Assembly: GCA_902729315.2 (NCBI GenBank) | Contig: LR746281.1 | Span: 3,966,501 to 4,030,500, forward strand | Length of the DNA: 64,000 bases | Direction: 5' to 3' | Origin: Spirodela intermedia | Lineage: Eukaryota > Streptophyta > Magnoliopsida > Alismatales > Araceae | Shown: one piece after another, positions 26,261-38,652 of the stretch | How the letters are laid out: each line of letters opens with the position of its first letter | How positions within the stretch are numbered: the first letter of the stretch is position 1 | Notes under the pieces: generated by a model | Seen by the model: the letters and a program-made list of their open reading frames with translations, nothing else | What the model was told of the DNA's origin: nothing | The model's database searches: none | Position numbers and translations under genes: made by a program

Positions 26261-28105
26261 CGATAAGCAATCCATCATAAAGATAATGTTCTGTACTAAG
26301 AACTATCTATTTTTTCTTCTTAAAGCACCCTCACTTGTAAGATGATTAACATTTCCATGACTTATCACGCTGGAAAATCTCGTAACTCTTTCTCTCTCTC
26401 TCTCTCTCTCTAGCAAGATTTCAGCGCTCTCCAATTCTCTTGTGAGAGTTCTAGCAGGACTCTTTGCTTGTTCTTAGATTCTCGTCCAACTAAAGTCTTT
26501 TTCTGTTATTTATTTCATTGCCTTGACCATAATTTCTACTTTAATTACCCATGCAAATGTTTGCAACATTAGCAGGCCTAAGAATAGGTCTTAATTAAAA
26601 TTTTCTTTTCACTTGCGACTTTAGAAAACGGGAAAATTCACCTCCCCTTGTTGGTATTTGTTGATGGCTTTAAATGATCAAGTAATCAAAGCTAAAATAC
26701 AATCAAATCTAAATTTATGTAGGTATTGAATTAAGATATGTATGATAAAACAAGTTATGTTCGTCTGTTGCCCTTAACGATTATGTTATGAAAGATGTGA
26801 CAATGCCTTTCATTTAAAGACTTGGGATCTTTGATAGAAGTTCATACACTTTAAAATTGTAGTAGAGTCTTTGTTGGTTTCAAAAAATTAGATGTATGTT
26901 AAGAAATTTCGTACCATACTTGGTGTGGAATGAAATCATGGGGTAATACGCTTTCTTTAGTCATCTTGTGCTACCATTCTTATCTTCAAATCTAAGATTT
27001 CCTAGGTTGCAATACCACCCTGCATTGTGTTTTCATCACAATTAACGGTGTGCTCATTTTTAGTTAATTTTTGACTTACCCCATGCATATATGGATACCT
27101 CTTATTTATAGAGAAAATGGAGAAATCCTAGCCGAGTACTGCACCACAGAATTACCTGTGTTTACGAAATAGCAAGTTAGTTTGTTTCTTGATAGTTCAT
27201 GGATGAAGTATATACCTTTGAGTGACGGAAATAATTCATGTACATGCACAAAATGCTGCAATCAACGTGTTTTCGGTCAGTTTCCATTTTATATGGTTAT
27301 TCAATATGTTAAATTAATTATTATGATAGTGAAACACCTCTAAATCCTCAGAGTATTCATCAGCAGTAAAAATATATTTAGTATTGCAATTTTGAGATTA
27401 TTTTAGAAGAAAGTGTAGATGTTAATAATGAGCAACACATTATAATCGATGTTTTTAATACGGTTATTCCTAAAATAGGTATAATTTTTTTGGAATTTCA
27501 AAGAGTTTAAAAGAGACTGGTAAAATTATGAACTATTTTAGAAATATCTGTCATTTTCTAAGATAAATGTCAGTACAAGAGTCAGTAGTAGTCAGGGCCC
27601 CTGCTAGGCAAGGAGTGAACACAGAGGATATGTTTTGAAGCTTTATTTTTTTTCATGGTTTAAAGATTTCCCGGCATCAAGGCCGAACAATAATATTCAT
27701 AATTACCTCCTCTGAGACCTAGAAAACTTTTCAATGAAATCCTACACGCAATGGAGGTCAGTCACTAGGATGTCGTTGAGTGGGTAAGCTTTCGTTTATG
27801 TGAGGATATTACCAAATTCAAAGCGTCAACCAAGAATCTGATCGACAGACAGCTTATCTCTAGCCCATAGCAATCTAATTGTGTCTCAGCCAAAAGCATG
27901 GAAATATATCAGCAAAACGAGCCGCACCAACCACTTAAAATACTATCCTAAATAGCGTTGATGTGCATAGTTCTTGTGGAAAATCAACTAGGAGGCTTCC
28001 AGAGCAATGACCATTCTTGATTCATAGGATCCTTTTGGCCGTGGCTTGTGAAATACACAGCCTTCTTTGCGCACAACCGAAATTAACATCCTCAGAGCTG
28101 TAGAA
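26261..28105. other. AT-rich spacer downstream of MED31
   Basis: CT microsatellite at 26390-26411. Otherwise no recognised gene, RNA or paired repeat. The 3' UTR of MED31 should lie at its right end. Confidence 0.45.
26390..26411. repeat. CT microsatellite
   Basis: About 11 CT units shortly after direct-repeat copy 2, in pyrimidine-rich DNA. Confidence 0.9.
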
Positions 28106-31100
28106 TCAGGCCCTGTACAGAAGAGGGGGCAACGATCGACTATTCAGAGAAAAGCAGGAGGAATAACCGTAGAAAAGAAAATTCAGAAAAGTAAACAACT
28201 TTCTAAACTTTCTAAAGGGAATTTTATTCCCATCCTTTAGTCCACACTCATAGCACATGACTACTCTACAAGCTACTAAATTTCAATGTAGCATGAATAA
28301 TATCAAGGCATTGCAACTGTAACTGAAGTGTTTCACAAGTTATCAGTCGTAATGATGGAACTGGCTTCAAGATATGGAACTGGGTAGTGCGATTAAGTAC
28401 TTTAATCCATCGAACTAACAATTACCCCTCTGATATGAATATAGTCACGATAAAAGATGAAGTAAGAAAAACGCCTTGAGGGTTTAGGGTTTAGGATATG
28501 GAACTGGGTAGTGTTTATAAAAAAAAAATTCTGAAGTGCATAAAAATCGACCAAAGGGACATACTTTCTCTTCCGACGGTCTACACCACTATTTCTCATA
28601 TCAATTTTCGGAAGTGAGGCTCCAGGAGCTCCAACAAACTGCATTGGAGAAGCTGCTTGGGTGGTAACAGTAGCCGCTGTAGCTGCTGACAATGCTGGCG
28701 CTGACACTGGAGAAGGTACAGCAGCAACTGCACCAGGAGGTTCAGGAAGTGGGCGTGGCAATATATGTTTCAAACGGTTGTTCCTATAATTTTTCCAGAA
28801 GAAGAATTGCTGCCTGTGAGCTAATTCCTGCATGGAAAGAGAGGAATTGCGACCAGCATCAGTTGTCATCAATAACATCCCAAGGATATCTCAAAAATCA
28901 AGGAGCATGCATATTTCAGAGAGACACAAGCATGATGCATAAATGAATGATAAGGATGCCCTAACAAGAGAAAGAGCTTAAAACACCATTTACTGTTACT
29001 AAACAGTATAGCAATTTTTTTGTAAATAAAGCATGGCTGTGGTGTTCTACTTAACGATAGTTCAGTTGACGTATGCTTTCCTGGAGGATATGATTGAAAT
29101 TATTACCACTTCTATGAATGATGAAAAGGGATGAACTAGATAGAACCCTTGCTTACTTTAACATATCATTCTACCACTAATTGTAACATCATATCTAAGA
29201 AACAACATTTTTTTTAGTAAGAAATAAAACTAAATAGTATTGATCTTTTTCCAGCTCACTCTATATGAACTAGGAGTAATGGAACTTGAGGCATTAAGGG
29301 TAAAGCAGAATAGTAGAATGAAGTACATTTATAAGAATCATTCAAAGTGACTGCAACTTGGAAATTTTTCAACAAGAATGAACTCTTTCACAGAAGGTCT
29401 AAGATGTCAGGCTTTTGAAGGCCTAAGATGTATACAGAAATTGACTAGCCATCTACAATCCCAGCTATACCTCGGAATCAGCCATTGTCATAAAGAGCAT
29501 TGAACTCCTCAGACTCTAAGTGCAGGACATTTGCACTTTTCAGGCACGTAGGTCTTGTTTAGAGACAAAGAAACACACTCTTTTCTTTGGCGATTGCGAC
29601 ACTCTTCCATTAGCACATCCTGACCACTTGATCAGCTCCTTGTCGACAATTTTATCCTTTAGTTTCAACAGAGCTTAACCCAGCCATTGAGATCCCATTG
29701 ACCTCCTACCTCTCTGCACAGTCTTGAAATATTATGTCCTCAAAGAACTGTTGTCTGGGAAAGAAAAGTCTCACAGATAAATGTCTTTAGTGCTTGGCAA
29801 AAGACATCATCAAGCAACCGTTTTTGTCTAGGCCAAATGATTCATAGAGGTACCCATTTATGTGTGGGTTCCTACCATTTGTATTCTATCTGACCCAGAA
29901 GCAGAAGCAAATCGCTGTCTGCTTGTGTCCAGTTGAATCAATGATGTGGATAGGCATTCACATCAATCAGTATTCTGAATGCACTGCAACTAGACTTCTT
30001 GCACTGCTGGCCCAGACACCTTTTGAGTGGCTCAGCCATAGAGTCATCTTGGTGGCCTAGACTGCCAACAAGGTGATGGCCTAAGTAACAGAAAGTGACA
30101 GACTTCCACAAGTTCAAAGAGACAAACTGAAGGCAGGTTGGACATTCAAATTAGTCCTAGAGTAAAGCCTGAAATTACAGAAAAAATGAGCACACTGTAG
30201 CCAATAATAAGTTAAAAACATTCCGAGAAGCAAAGTTCGCTACTTCTCAGACATGTTAATTCTAGTAAAGCAAGGCATATATTGCACTCATAAAGACTAA
30301 TAAAACAAAGCTAAATCGTACGAAGACCAAGTTCCTCACACCTTGCTGGCTGGATGAGCCATTGCATTTCGGAAATTTGCGTCTTGGAGGAGTTCAAGAA
30401 AGAATAGGCAATGCGGATACCTGTAGCATAGAAAAGGAAATTTCAAAATTACATGATAATGTTGGGAATAGTGGCCAATATATAGAAAAGCAGATTTCAA
30501 AGGTCACCCACATTATAAATTTAATGTACTCTGGCTTTTGCCAATATTGAAGATACTTCAAATATCCAATGAACGCTTCATCTTCAAAGTAACGATTCTG
30601 GGCTAAATCTGAAGAGCGTTGGCAAAAAGGAAAGAGCTCAGCTTAGAAAAGTTTTTTCTCCTGGATGTCTGAAGACGGAAACAACAAACACTTGATTGAG
30701 CCAGAAATAAAATGAAAAAAAGGATTTCGTCAAGTGAGAAACAAATGAAAGAAAAAGTTTACTGAGACAAAAATGAAATGAAGAATTCACCAAGAAAGTA
30801 ATTATTATGATATTGGTCGAAAATCAGTTCAAACGGAATCCATCAGGATATGAAATTGGAGCAAGTGATCAAATTCCACAACCTCAAAGGTCGTGTTCAG
30901 TTGTCATCTACCGAGCATGCCTTTTTAAATCAGAAGGTAGCCCTTTAACTATTTCAGGTAATGTTCCTAAAACTACAACCAATTACTGCCCCACTGTGGT
31001 CTTAGAATAAACGCCACTTCTGTGCAATTAAAGGAGCATCAGAATGTAATTTTCTAAAACTATAATTCTTCTTATCCGCAGCTTTCTATTTCAAATCTCA

Positions 31101-34100
31101 TCAATAATCATTCCTTTCGCATTTACTGTATCTCTTACCCATTCGAGAATGGTATTGTTGGTAAACACAAATATCACTTTTCTAACTACTCTCCAGGTTG
31201 TAGGCGTGGATAAAAAACTGGCTCTTGCAATCCAGTCTCAATAAGAAAATTTTCATTTTTACTCTGTTCTGTACTCTCATACCACAAATGTGTCGAAATT
31301 ATAACAATGCAGATATTAAAAACGTAACAAGTGACAAACCAAGCAAACTTAACCAGTAACATGAAGCCGTTGCTTGTTATTATACAAGAAATTCATGAGT
31401 CAGAAGTTTTTTGGCGAAATTAGTCCTTCATCCCTTCTTCCTAGCTCACTTGAAATCATTGATAGTAAGTCTTTCATGACCGTATTTATTCTCAATTTGG
31501 CATAAAGACGCAGAGTGAGGACATTGCTCCCACTTTATTAGTTTTTCAAGATTGTTCTGATCAGCCCACAAGTAATCAAGTGGTCACCTACCACATTGAA
31601 AGCATCACAGATCATCCACGGCCCTTAGTCTCAGTAACCCAAGGGACATTTCTTTCAGATATTACATACAAAAGAGCCCTTTCTTAAAAGATAGATCACC
31701 TCCCAATCCTTGCTTCAATAGTATACCAACTAGAAAGATAACCCCAAATTCCGGACTAGTTATAGATGGTTGCAAGCCCATCCTCACAGACAACATTCAA
31801 CCATAACGTTCTGCAACACAAAATATTACTTCCAGACATCCAATTATCTTCACCACAGAAATCCTCCACCAGTTAGCCTGAAAACTTCTTAGCAGAAAAT
31901 GAAGAAAAACTTTACAGCAGCACATACACTTTCTCCTCTGCCCATTTCCAAACTAAACTCACCTGGAAAATCTAAACGAACTGCACAAGACAAAGCCCAC
32001 CATCATTGCGTGGTTGCCTCTGCACAGCGCTTAGAACCATTAAGGTATATACCACAGTTCCACAGAAGTATGGAAAATATTCAGGACCTTTAAATCATAA
32101 CCATAGGCCATACTATCATCCATCTCCCTATTGACGAATTTGGCTTAGTGAACATTCATTGTAACTTTGACGCATTAACTACTATTAATTGTGATAACTG
32201 AAACTTCAGAAAGCTGAGATATATAAAAACAGATTGCAAATCTGGGATAGAACTAAAAAAAACATTAACTTTAAAGCTGAATTGTAAATGTTAAAATAAT
32301 TTTGTGAGCTATCCTCATGATTGAGACAAATCTCTAAGGATAACATTTTAAAAGAATGGAAGAAGAAAACGATGAAAAGAGAACACAAGACACTGGAAGA
32401 ACAGAGAAAACTTAAGCCTCTTACTTGTACTCATTCAAAGTTTTCATAGATGCCACCTTAACTATTAATTTAGATCCCTATAGTAGAGTTCCCACAAGCC
32501 TGATCTTTTAACAAAGTCGGTACTCTCTGAAAGCTTCGTTGAAAGGGTGGCTACCAAACAGGTTACTCCTAAATTTGCAAGCGGTAGTTGATCTCATATA
32601 TAGCTTATCATACCAACCTGTTCACAAAAACTAGCCTGTAGCAAGTGAAAAGTGAAGACCACCAGTATCTGCATATGGAATTTCTATATGTTGATGACAT
32701 TGCACTACTGAGAGTGTGGCAAGTAATTCAGCAAAAATAAGTGAAAATCATACATATGAGCAATTAAGGTTTATCCAACATGGTCTATTCAATCATAAAG
32801 CTGAAACTGAGAAAATAACATAAGGCAATTATCCATATTCCCAGATGTTTTTTCTTCTTCCATGTTCCCAAAGAAAAGTAGAGCTAAAGGTTGCCAATTT
32901 AGTCAGCTCATTTATCAATGCAAAAAACAGAGAAAAGATCGAGAACAAAGTATATGACTAATTAAAAATATTCCAAACGTTACAACTCAATCATATAGCT
33001 GAATGTTTTCAGAAAATAAACTAGGAAGGAATACAAAACCTATAGATTTTAATTTCTCTTACGAAATCCAATCTTGGAAATGATATATCAATGTGTTCAT
33101 CCGTTAATAAATTATGAAAGCGCAATAAATAAGAGTTTGTTGACTATGCACTGTTGCTGGGCTTGAATTACATATGGGCCTCTCTAATTAGTATGAAGAA
33201 AACCAAAACTAAGAAACTTCTGGCGTGAAAAATAAGAAAATGAATCATAAAGCACAAAATGAAAACAAAACGATAAATGAATGATTTTAAAAATTAAAAT
33301 ATCCGATTATAAAAATAAATTCATAATAGGATAGAGTTCACGTACAGTTTCTTTTCTTATGCAAGATTCAGAAAAAAGATCTAAGCTTCGCCTGTTCCAT
33401 TCCAACATGAAGGCACAACATATACGAATTTTCTTCCCATAGAAACGAAGAAGGAGAATGGAATGGAATTTATGTGGATCAAACCCTATGTTTCATGTGT
33501 CCCCAGGCCTATCAGCTTCATTTTGCCTCGGGAAAATGGCTCAAAACCTAGACCACTATTCATCCACGTATGAAACTAAGTTGAAGTATGAGAAGGAACC
33601 TGGGATGCACCACTTTCTACGTGAGAATCAATGGGAATCCAGAGAGTTCTAGTAACATTCTGGAGTCAGAGGTTGGCTTTCCATTCAAAATATTTGAGCA
33701 CCTGTGTAAGGTATTGTGAATTTGGGAATGAGTTACAAGGGGTTATTCCACCAAGGCCGGGAAAACTAGGATGTAATGTAGATTCTAGCCAAACATCAGT
33801 CCGATAATTAATGAGGTTCTAAAGGTCAATGTCTACTCAACAAATTCATTTCAACAATGTTTGGTCATTGAGCTTAGTTTTGAAAATATGTAAAAATGCA
33901 CTATTGGGTGATGAATGCTCATGCATATGCTGGGTGGGTTTTCAAAATGTCATCCTTTTACGAACCCCAAAACCACAATACACACACTTAAAATAAATAA
34001 TTAAAAAAATACATCTAAATTTTAGGGGTAGGGAGTCACGATAGCTAAAAATCGTTGATTCCTAAAAGTTTTGCATTTATCATATGAGATGTTGCATAGC

Positions 34101-34501
34101 GCCGAACCGCATTTCAACTCCAAATAGCGCCGAATTTGGACACTAAATTTTTACATTATGTCCCAATGATGTTCTCGAATTTCATACGACAGAGAATCGA
34201 ATTCCACACATAGACCTGGTTAAAAGCGTACGCATAGTTTCGTTAATTAATTCCCAAAAAATTCTATAAGCCCTACATGCACTCACAGTGGATGTACGTG
34301 GGGTTCGCTAAACACTGCACAAACTCCAGCTCGAGCAGGAACCGCTGTCGTCCGTCATCCTGGTCCTGGTACCTGCTGCCGGGCCTGCGGAACACAGATC
34401 ACCATCAACCCTAGGCAAGACGAGACAAGACGGGCAGAAGGAAGCATTTGCCTGGGGGCAGAGGTGGACTCCTGCTGTGGTGGGTCTGCCCCGTCGGACA
34501 T
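28106..34501 (-). CDS. MED31: Mediator subunit MED31 (SOH1)
   Basis: Exons on the minus strand: 34501-34452, 34384-34287, 30608-30512, 30420-30342, 28827-28565, 28112-28106; 594 nt, 197 residues, the usual plant MED31 size. Family knowledge: a conserved subunit of the middle module of the Mediator complex that links activators to RNA polymerase II in the nucleus. Seen: the MED31 core GRQRFLLELEFVQCLANPTY, LAQNRYFEDEAFIGYL, YPHCLFFLELLQDANF, AHRQQFFFWKNYRNNRLKH, then a Pro/Ala-rich plant tail and DRRKRK. Start MSDGADPPQQ was chosen because it alone gives the right phase into exon 2, through a 67-nt intron with a GC donor (CCCAG|GCAAAT). The last exon (CAG|GGCCTGA) supplies one base of Lys, Ala and the stop. 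The central exons are near certain; both terminal exons are inferred from phase. Introns reach 3.7 kb. Confidence 0.92.
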
Positions 34502-34606
34502 CAGGGCTCGCCAGAGGGACAGCTCCAAAGCCTGCGGAAAGGACGCAACCCAAACTCACCGATGTAAACCCTTCCGTAGGCATGACGTCGTTGGAGGAGT
34601 TTCCAT

Positions 34607-34616
34607 CCTTATATGG
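34607..34616 (-). promoter_or_regulatory. CCATATAAGG element upstream of MED31
   Basis: A perfect CArg-type decamer (CC-A/T6-GG) about 106 bp upstream of the MED31 ATG. It also contains a TATAAG core at a TATA-box distance. It may be just the TATA box or a MADS-box protein site; sequence alone cannot decide. Confidence 0.4.
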
Positions 34617-35989
34617 TCGGGTTCTGCTATTGGACCACGCCTCAGTAGACCTGGATCAACTGCATATATTGACGTCATATGAGCGAGGAGAAATCTACAC
34701 ATGCGTCATAAAAACTACTCTTCCTTATTTCTGTTAATATAAAAGAAAAGCCCAAGATCATAGGCTAGTTGCTCATTAAATTCACACCTCGTCTAGTGAG
34801 AGAATGTTTGTGCAGCTTAAACTAGAAGTAATCAATGACTCCCCATTAAAATTGTGAAATAATCCTTCTAGTGTGTGGTTATAGTGTTAGAACAATATAA
34901 TCATTTTCTAGTATATCTTTTAAGTTTATTAAAAGTTAACAATAATATCCATACTTTCTAATGTGTTGTGGGAGTTTGCTACTCAAGTGTCCATATTGTT
35001 CTTATCAATTGCTGGTATTATTCCAATCATGTCCAATGAGCAAAGACTGGCAAGGTGTTAAAACTTTAGAAAAAGAAGTAGCATATGAAAAACAACAAGG
35101 TTAGAATGAAAACTTTCTTTTTTCTATATTTAAATCAATAAAATTTCATGACAGATGGACTATTATTTTCCTTTTACCTTCCTTTTGTTTATTCAAAAAC
35201 TTTCTTTGACAAAATTCTGGGTAGAAGTTCCTAAATATATTCAATAATTGAAAGCTGAAACATTTTCATTCACCTCCACAAGTACCATGTTGTAGGATGT
35301 CATCTTAAAACACTTTTCAATACTTCAATCAAGACATTCAAAATAGGTGTTAAGAATAATGAGCATTGGCATCTACCTATGATGATTAATGAGCATTAGT
35401 ATCTAGATCAGATATGGTGAATTATGAAATTAGGTTTTCCTAGATTTAGATGATCATGCTCTTCAACATCCCCTACAAATGAGGTAGTTGAATTGTAGTC
35501 TATTGAATAGTAATCTCATACTTAAGCAAGTAAGTGCATTATTGGGAAGACTACAATGTCATCACATTATTTAGCACCATGAGTTCTTACAGAATTTTCA
35601 TTACGTAGAAATTTCTACACAAATAAAAATCGTGTGCTTTGATATATCTTTATAGAGTTATCATATTCTTAGCCCTATGTATAATCTTGTCTAACAAACT
35701 ATGGAAGACTGTAAGAAATCAAAAAATCTAGGAGAATTTATGGGAAAAATCTATGGAAGAAATCAAAGCTACATTAAAAAATCAAAAATCTTATAAGTCC
35801 TAATATGAAGTCATAGACCTACTTCATCAGCTTTACTGATATAGTCATAGGAAAGGATTAAGATATTATGACACTAGGGAGCTCAAAAAGGAGAACTCAA
35901 TTATAAAATTGAATGATTGGACAACATGAAGGACAAACCTACTATGAAGCAGAACTAGCCATCCACATCACAGAAAAATGGCAATACAA
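34617..35989. other. AT-rich spacer upstream of MED31
   Basis: No recognised gene. The right part may contain gag-side debris of the following copia relic, but no motif supports it. Confidence 0.4.
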
Positions 35990-38215
35990 GTATGGGGTTG
36001 AATAATTTTGACATATCCAACCCATAGCGACTTAGGTCTTCTTAAGGAGATCTCCAATATGCAAAATAAAAGCACATGGTACCTAGACATTTTATGTTAA
36101 AAGCACATCAAAGGAAAGAACATATCTTACCCCATTCTCTCAGAAAAAAGGAGTAGAAGTCTCACTTAAGGATAATTAAAACAAATACCGACTGCATAAA
36201 TACTTTTTAATATCACATACCTTAATTGATATTGCTATGCTAGTAAAGGAATTTTCACACAACTTATTTATAATCAATCAATTATGTGATAAAGGATTGA
36301 AAGTTGAATTTAAAATTAAATGTTATTTATTTTCGGAAATCCACAATAACCATCATTACTTCATTGCATTTAAACAATGAAATATATGTCATTCAACTCT
36401 CTTAAGTGTTAGCTTCAAATATATATTTAGATTTTAATGATTGATTTAAATATTTATGGCATGGCATAGACATCTGGGACATATGGACATACACAATTAA
36501 GAAACTGGAAAAAGGTAATAGTTAAAAGGAATCCCTAGTATTGAATTATAAGATGAAATTAAACACGATAAATAATATCACAACGAAAAAAACACTAGAG
36601 ATTATGCATATAGATTTATTTAAACCCTTAAAGGTTCCTAGTTTAGGTGATACAACTTATGTGCTTGTAATTATTCATGAGTATTTGAGATACACTTGGC
36701 TATATTTTCAGAGTCACAAAAATGAAATGCTTAAGATATATGAAAAATTGTATAAGGAAGTTGAAAATAAAAAATAATTGAAGACCAATAGAATTAGAAG
36801 GGTTTATATAGGAGAACTTGAGAGCTTAACACATTCTTAATTCCCTGATAAGAATGAAATCTTTTATTGATTCTCTTGTGCAAAAACTTCACAACAACAT
36901 GGTACCCAAAAGGAGGACAAAGCTTCATTGGACATCCCTAGGATAATACTGAGTGAAAATAATTTACCTAAATATTTTTGGTAGAAGCAATAAATATACC
37001 CTGCCTCAAAATAACATAGTTGTCATTATCCCTTTCCTCAAAAGAATACCATATGAGCTGTTCAAAGACAAGATATTGAAATATCATATAAGACAATCTT
37101 ATGCCTTTTAGAGGCTAATACTTTACCCATACAAATGTAAAGGAAGAATTGACAAATATATTCCAATGGACTATGAAGGTATATTTCTAGAATATCCAGG
37201 TTACTCTAAGGATTATTGACTTTGTTACAAAAGAACCATAGTTGTTAAGGAATTGATTGACATCTAGTGCATTGAAAATGAACTAAGAAATACTCATATA
37301 GATGAAGAAGGTATTCTGAGGCAGAATTTTGGGAAATATCTATAAATAGATGAAGAATATACTCTAAGGGTGTACAACTTCCTCAAATTATTCAATCCAC
37401 TAAGCACAATGATCAGCCAAAAGAGTGATTTTTTTAGAAAACATCTACCAAACGATTATATCATAGAACATGTCCAAAGAGTGAAATTCAAACATAGACT
37501 AGAAACGACAACACTTGATCTACTTTGAGATTTTAAATTTAAGTTATGACTGTGTAGAATGCATTAGAGGGTTAAAAATAGATTTTAGTCATGCAAGAGA
37601 AACTGGATCAATTTGAAAAGAACAAAGTTTGAACCCTTACACCAAGATCATCATGTCATTGCATAATTGGAACTAAATAAGTGTTCAAAAAAGAGTTGAG
37701 TGGCCGTAGAAAGGCTACTAGGAATAAGGCAAAACTAGCAGCTCAAGTGTACATGCAAAACAATGAATAAATTAGGATCAAACACATGCGCCAATGGCTA
37801 ATATTAGATGCAGTTAGAATAGTTATAGCACATGCTTACATTAGGAACATCAAACTCTTCTCAAATGGATATGAGAGCATGTGCTAAATGGGGAGAATAT
37901 ACAAGAAGTATATGATCATGAAGCCCCTAGTTTTAAAATTTCAGAATACCTAATTCATTTAAATTAACCGAAGTCTTTTATGAACTTAACCAAGCACCTA
38001 GTATCTAGTATGAAAGTCGTTCATTCATTCTTTTCATCTACGGGAGTATTGACACATCACTATTCACTATAATAAGAAAACTCAAATATTCATATTTCAG
38101 ATATATGTTGATGATATTTTTGGACTAATAAATAAAGAGAGATGCTATAAGTTTTCTGAAATCATGAAACATGAAATACAAATGACTATTCTGATTGAAT
38201 TAATTGTAAAGATTG
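35990..38215 (+). mobile_element. Decayed Ty1/copia retrotransposon (protease-integrase-RT)
   Basis: Fragments of a copia pol polyprotein in order. Protease and pre-integrase come at about 36060-36360 (WYLD..., NLFIINQLCDKGLKV). The integrase core follows at 36541-36777 (IMHIDLFKPLKVPSLG, YTWLYFQSHKNEM). An integrase C-terminal segment near 37170 carries EGIFLEYPGYSKDY. RT fragments follow from about 37690 to 38200, with YMLMIF/YVDDIF-type DNA near 38100. Many stops and frameshifts are present. No LTR, primer site or RNase H was found. The match stops abruptly at about 38.2 kb, where the GC-rich flank of GA20ox B begins. The SQLCDKG-type motif is common in SIRE/Tork-like copia elements. Confidence 0.82.
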
Positions 38216-38652
38216 ACTCGAGAACAGAATCCTAGTGCTTTTGGATAAACGTGTGAGTGACACAGCTGGAATGGGATCCTGCGCCGACGTAAATCTTACT
38301 TTTTCTCTCTGCAAATCAAATGCCGTTAGTGCTAGCCAGTCGTCCTCCGCCGCGTAGCATTTGCCTGTTCGAGAGCCTACGGGTCCCGCGCTGGCCTTAC
38401 AATCGCCTCTCACGCTGGGTCGAGCGAGCGCTTGGAGCGTTTTCCAGCTCCGCGTGTTCTCTTCCGTTTAATGCTTGCCTCCGCAGCTTTAGCCATTTGT
38501 TGACTGCCTTCTGCCTGCCCTCATCCTCATCGTCCGCCCCTCCTCTACTTCACCTGCGGAAAAGACCGAATGTCTCCGGCATCACCTCCGCCTCCAGAAT
38601 CCGTCCGACCCAGCTCTAAATTCACCAATCTTCCTCCCTCGGAAAAAATTCC
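38216..38652 (+). promoter_or_regulatory. Promoter and 5' UTR region of GA20ox B
   Basis: GC content rises from about 38.2 kb. No clear TATA box. Pyrimidine-rich DNA (38440-38545) precedes the ATG and looks like a leader. Confidence 0.4.

Noticed and set aside
28402-28564. Extension of the MED31 exon into YVPLVDFYALQ...
   Set aside because: This is intron read-through past a GTATGT donor. The conserved protein ends right after DRRKRK.
32685-32725. FLYVDDIALL motif suggesting a reverse transcriptase in the MED31 intron
   Set aside because: Only the short motif fits. No other RT block lies around it in any frame, so chance or very old debris is as likely.
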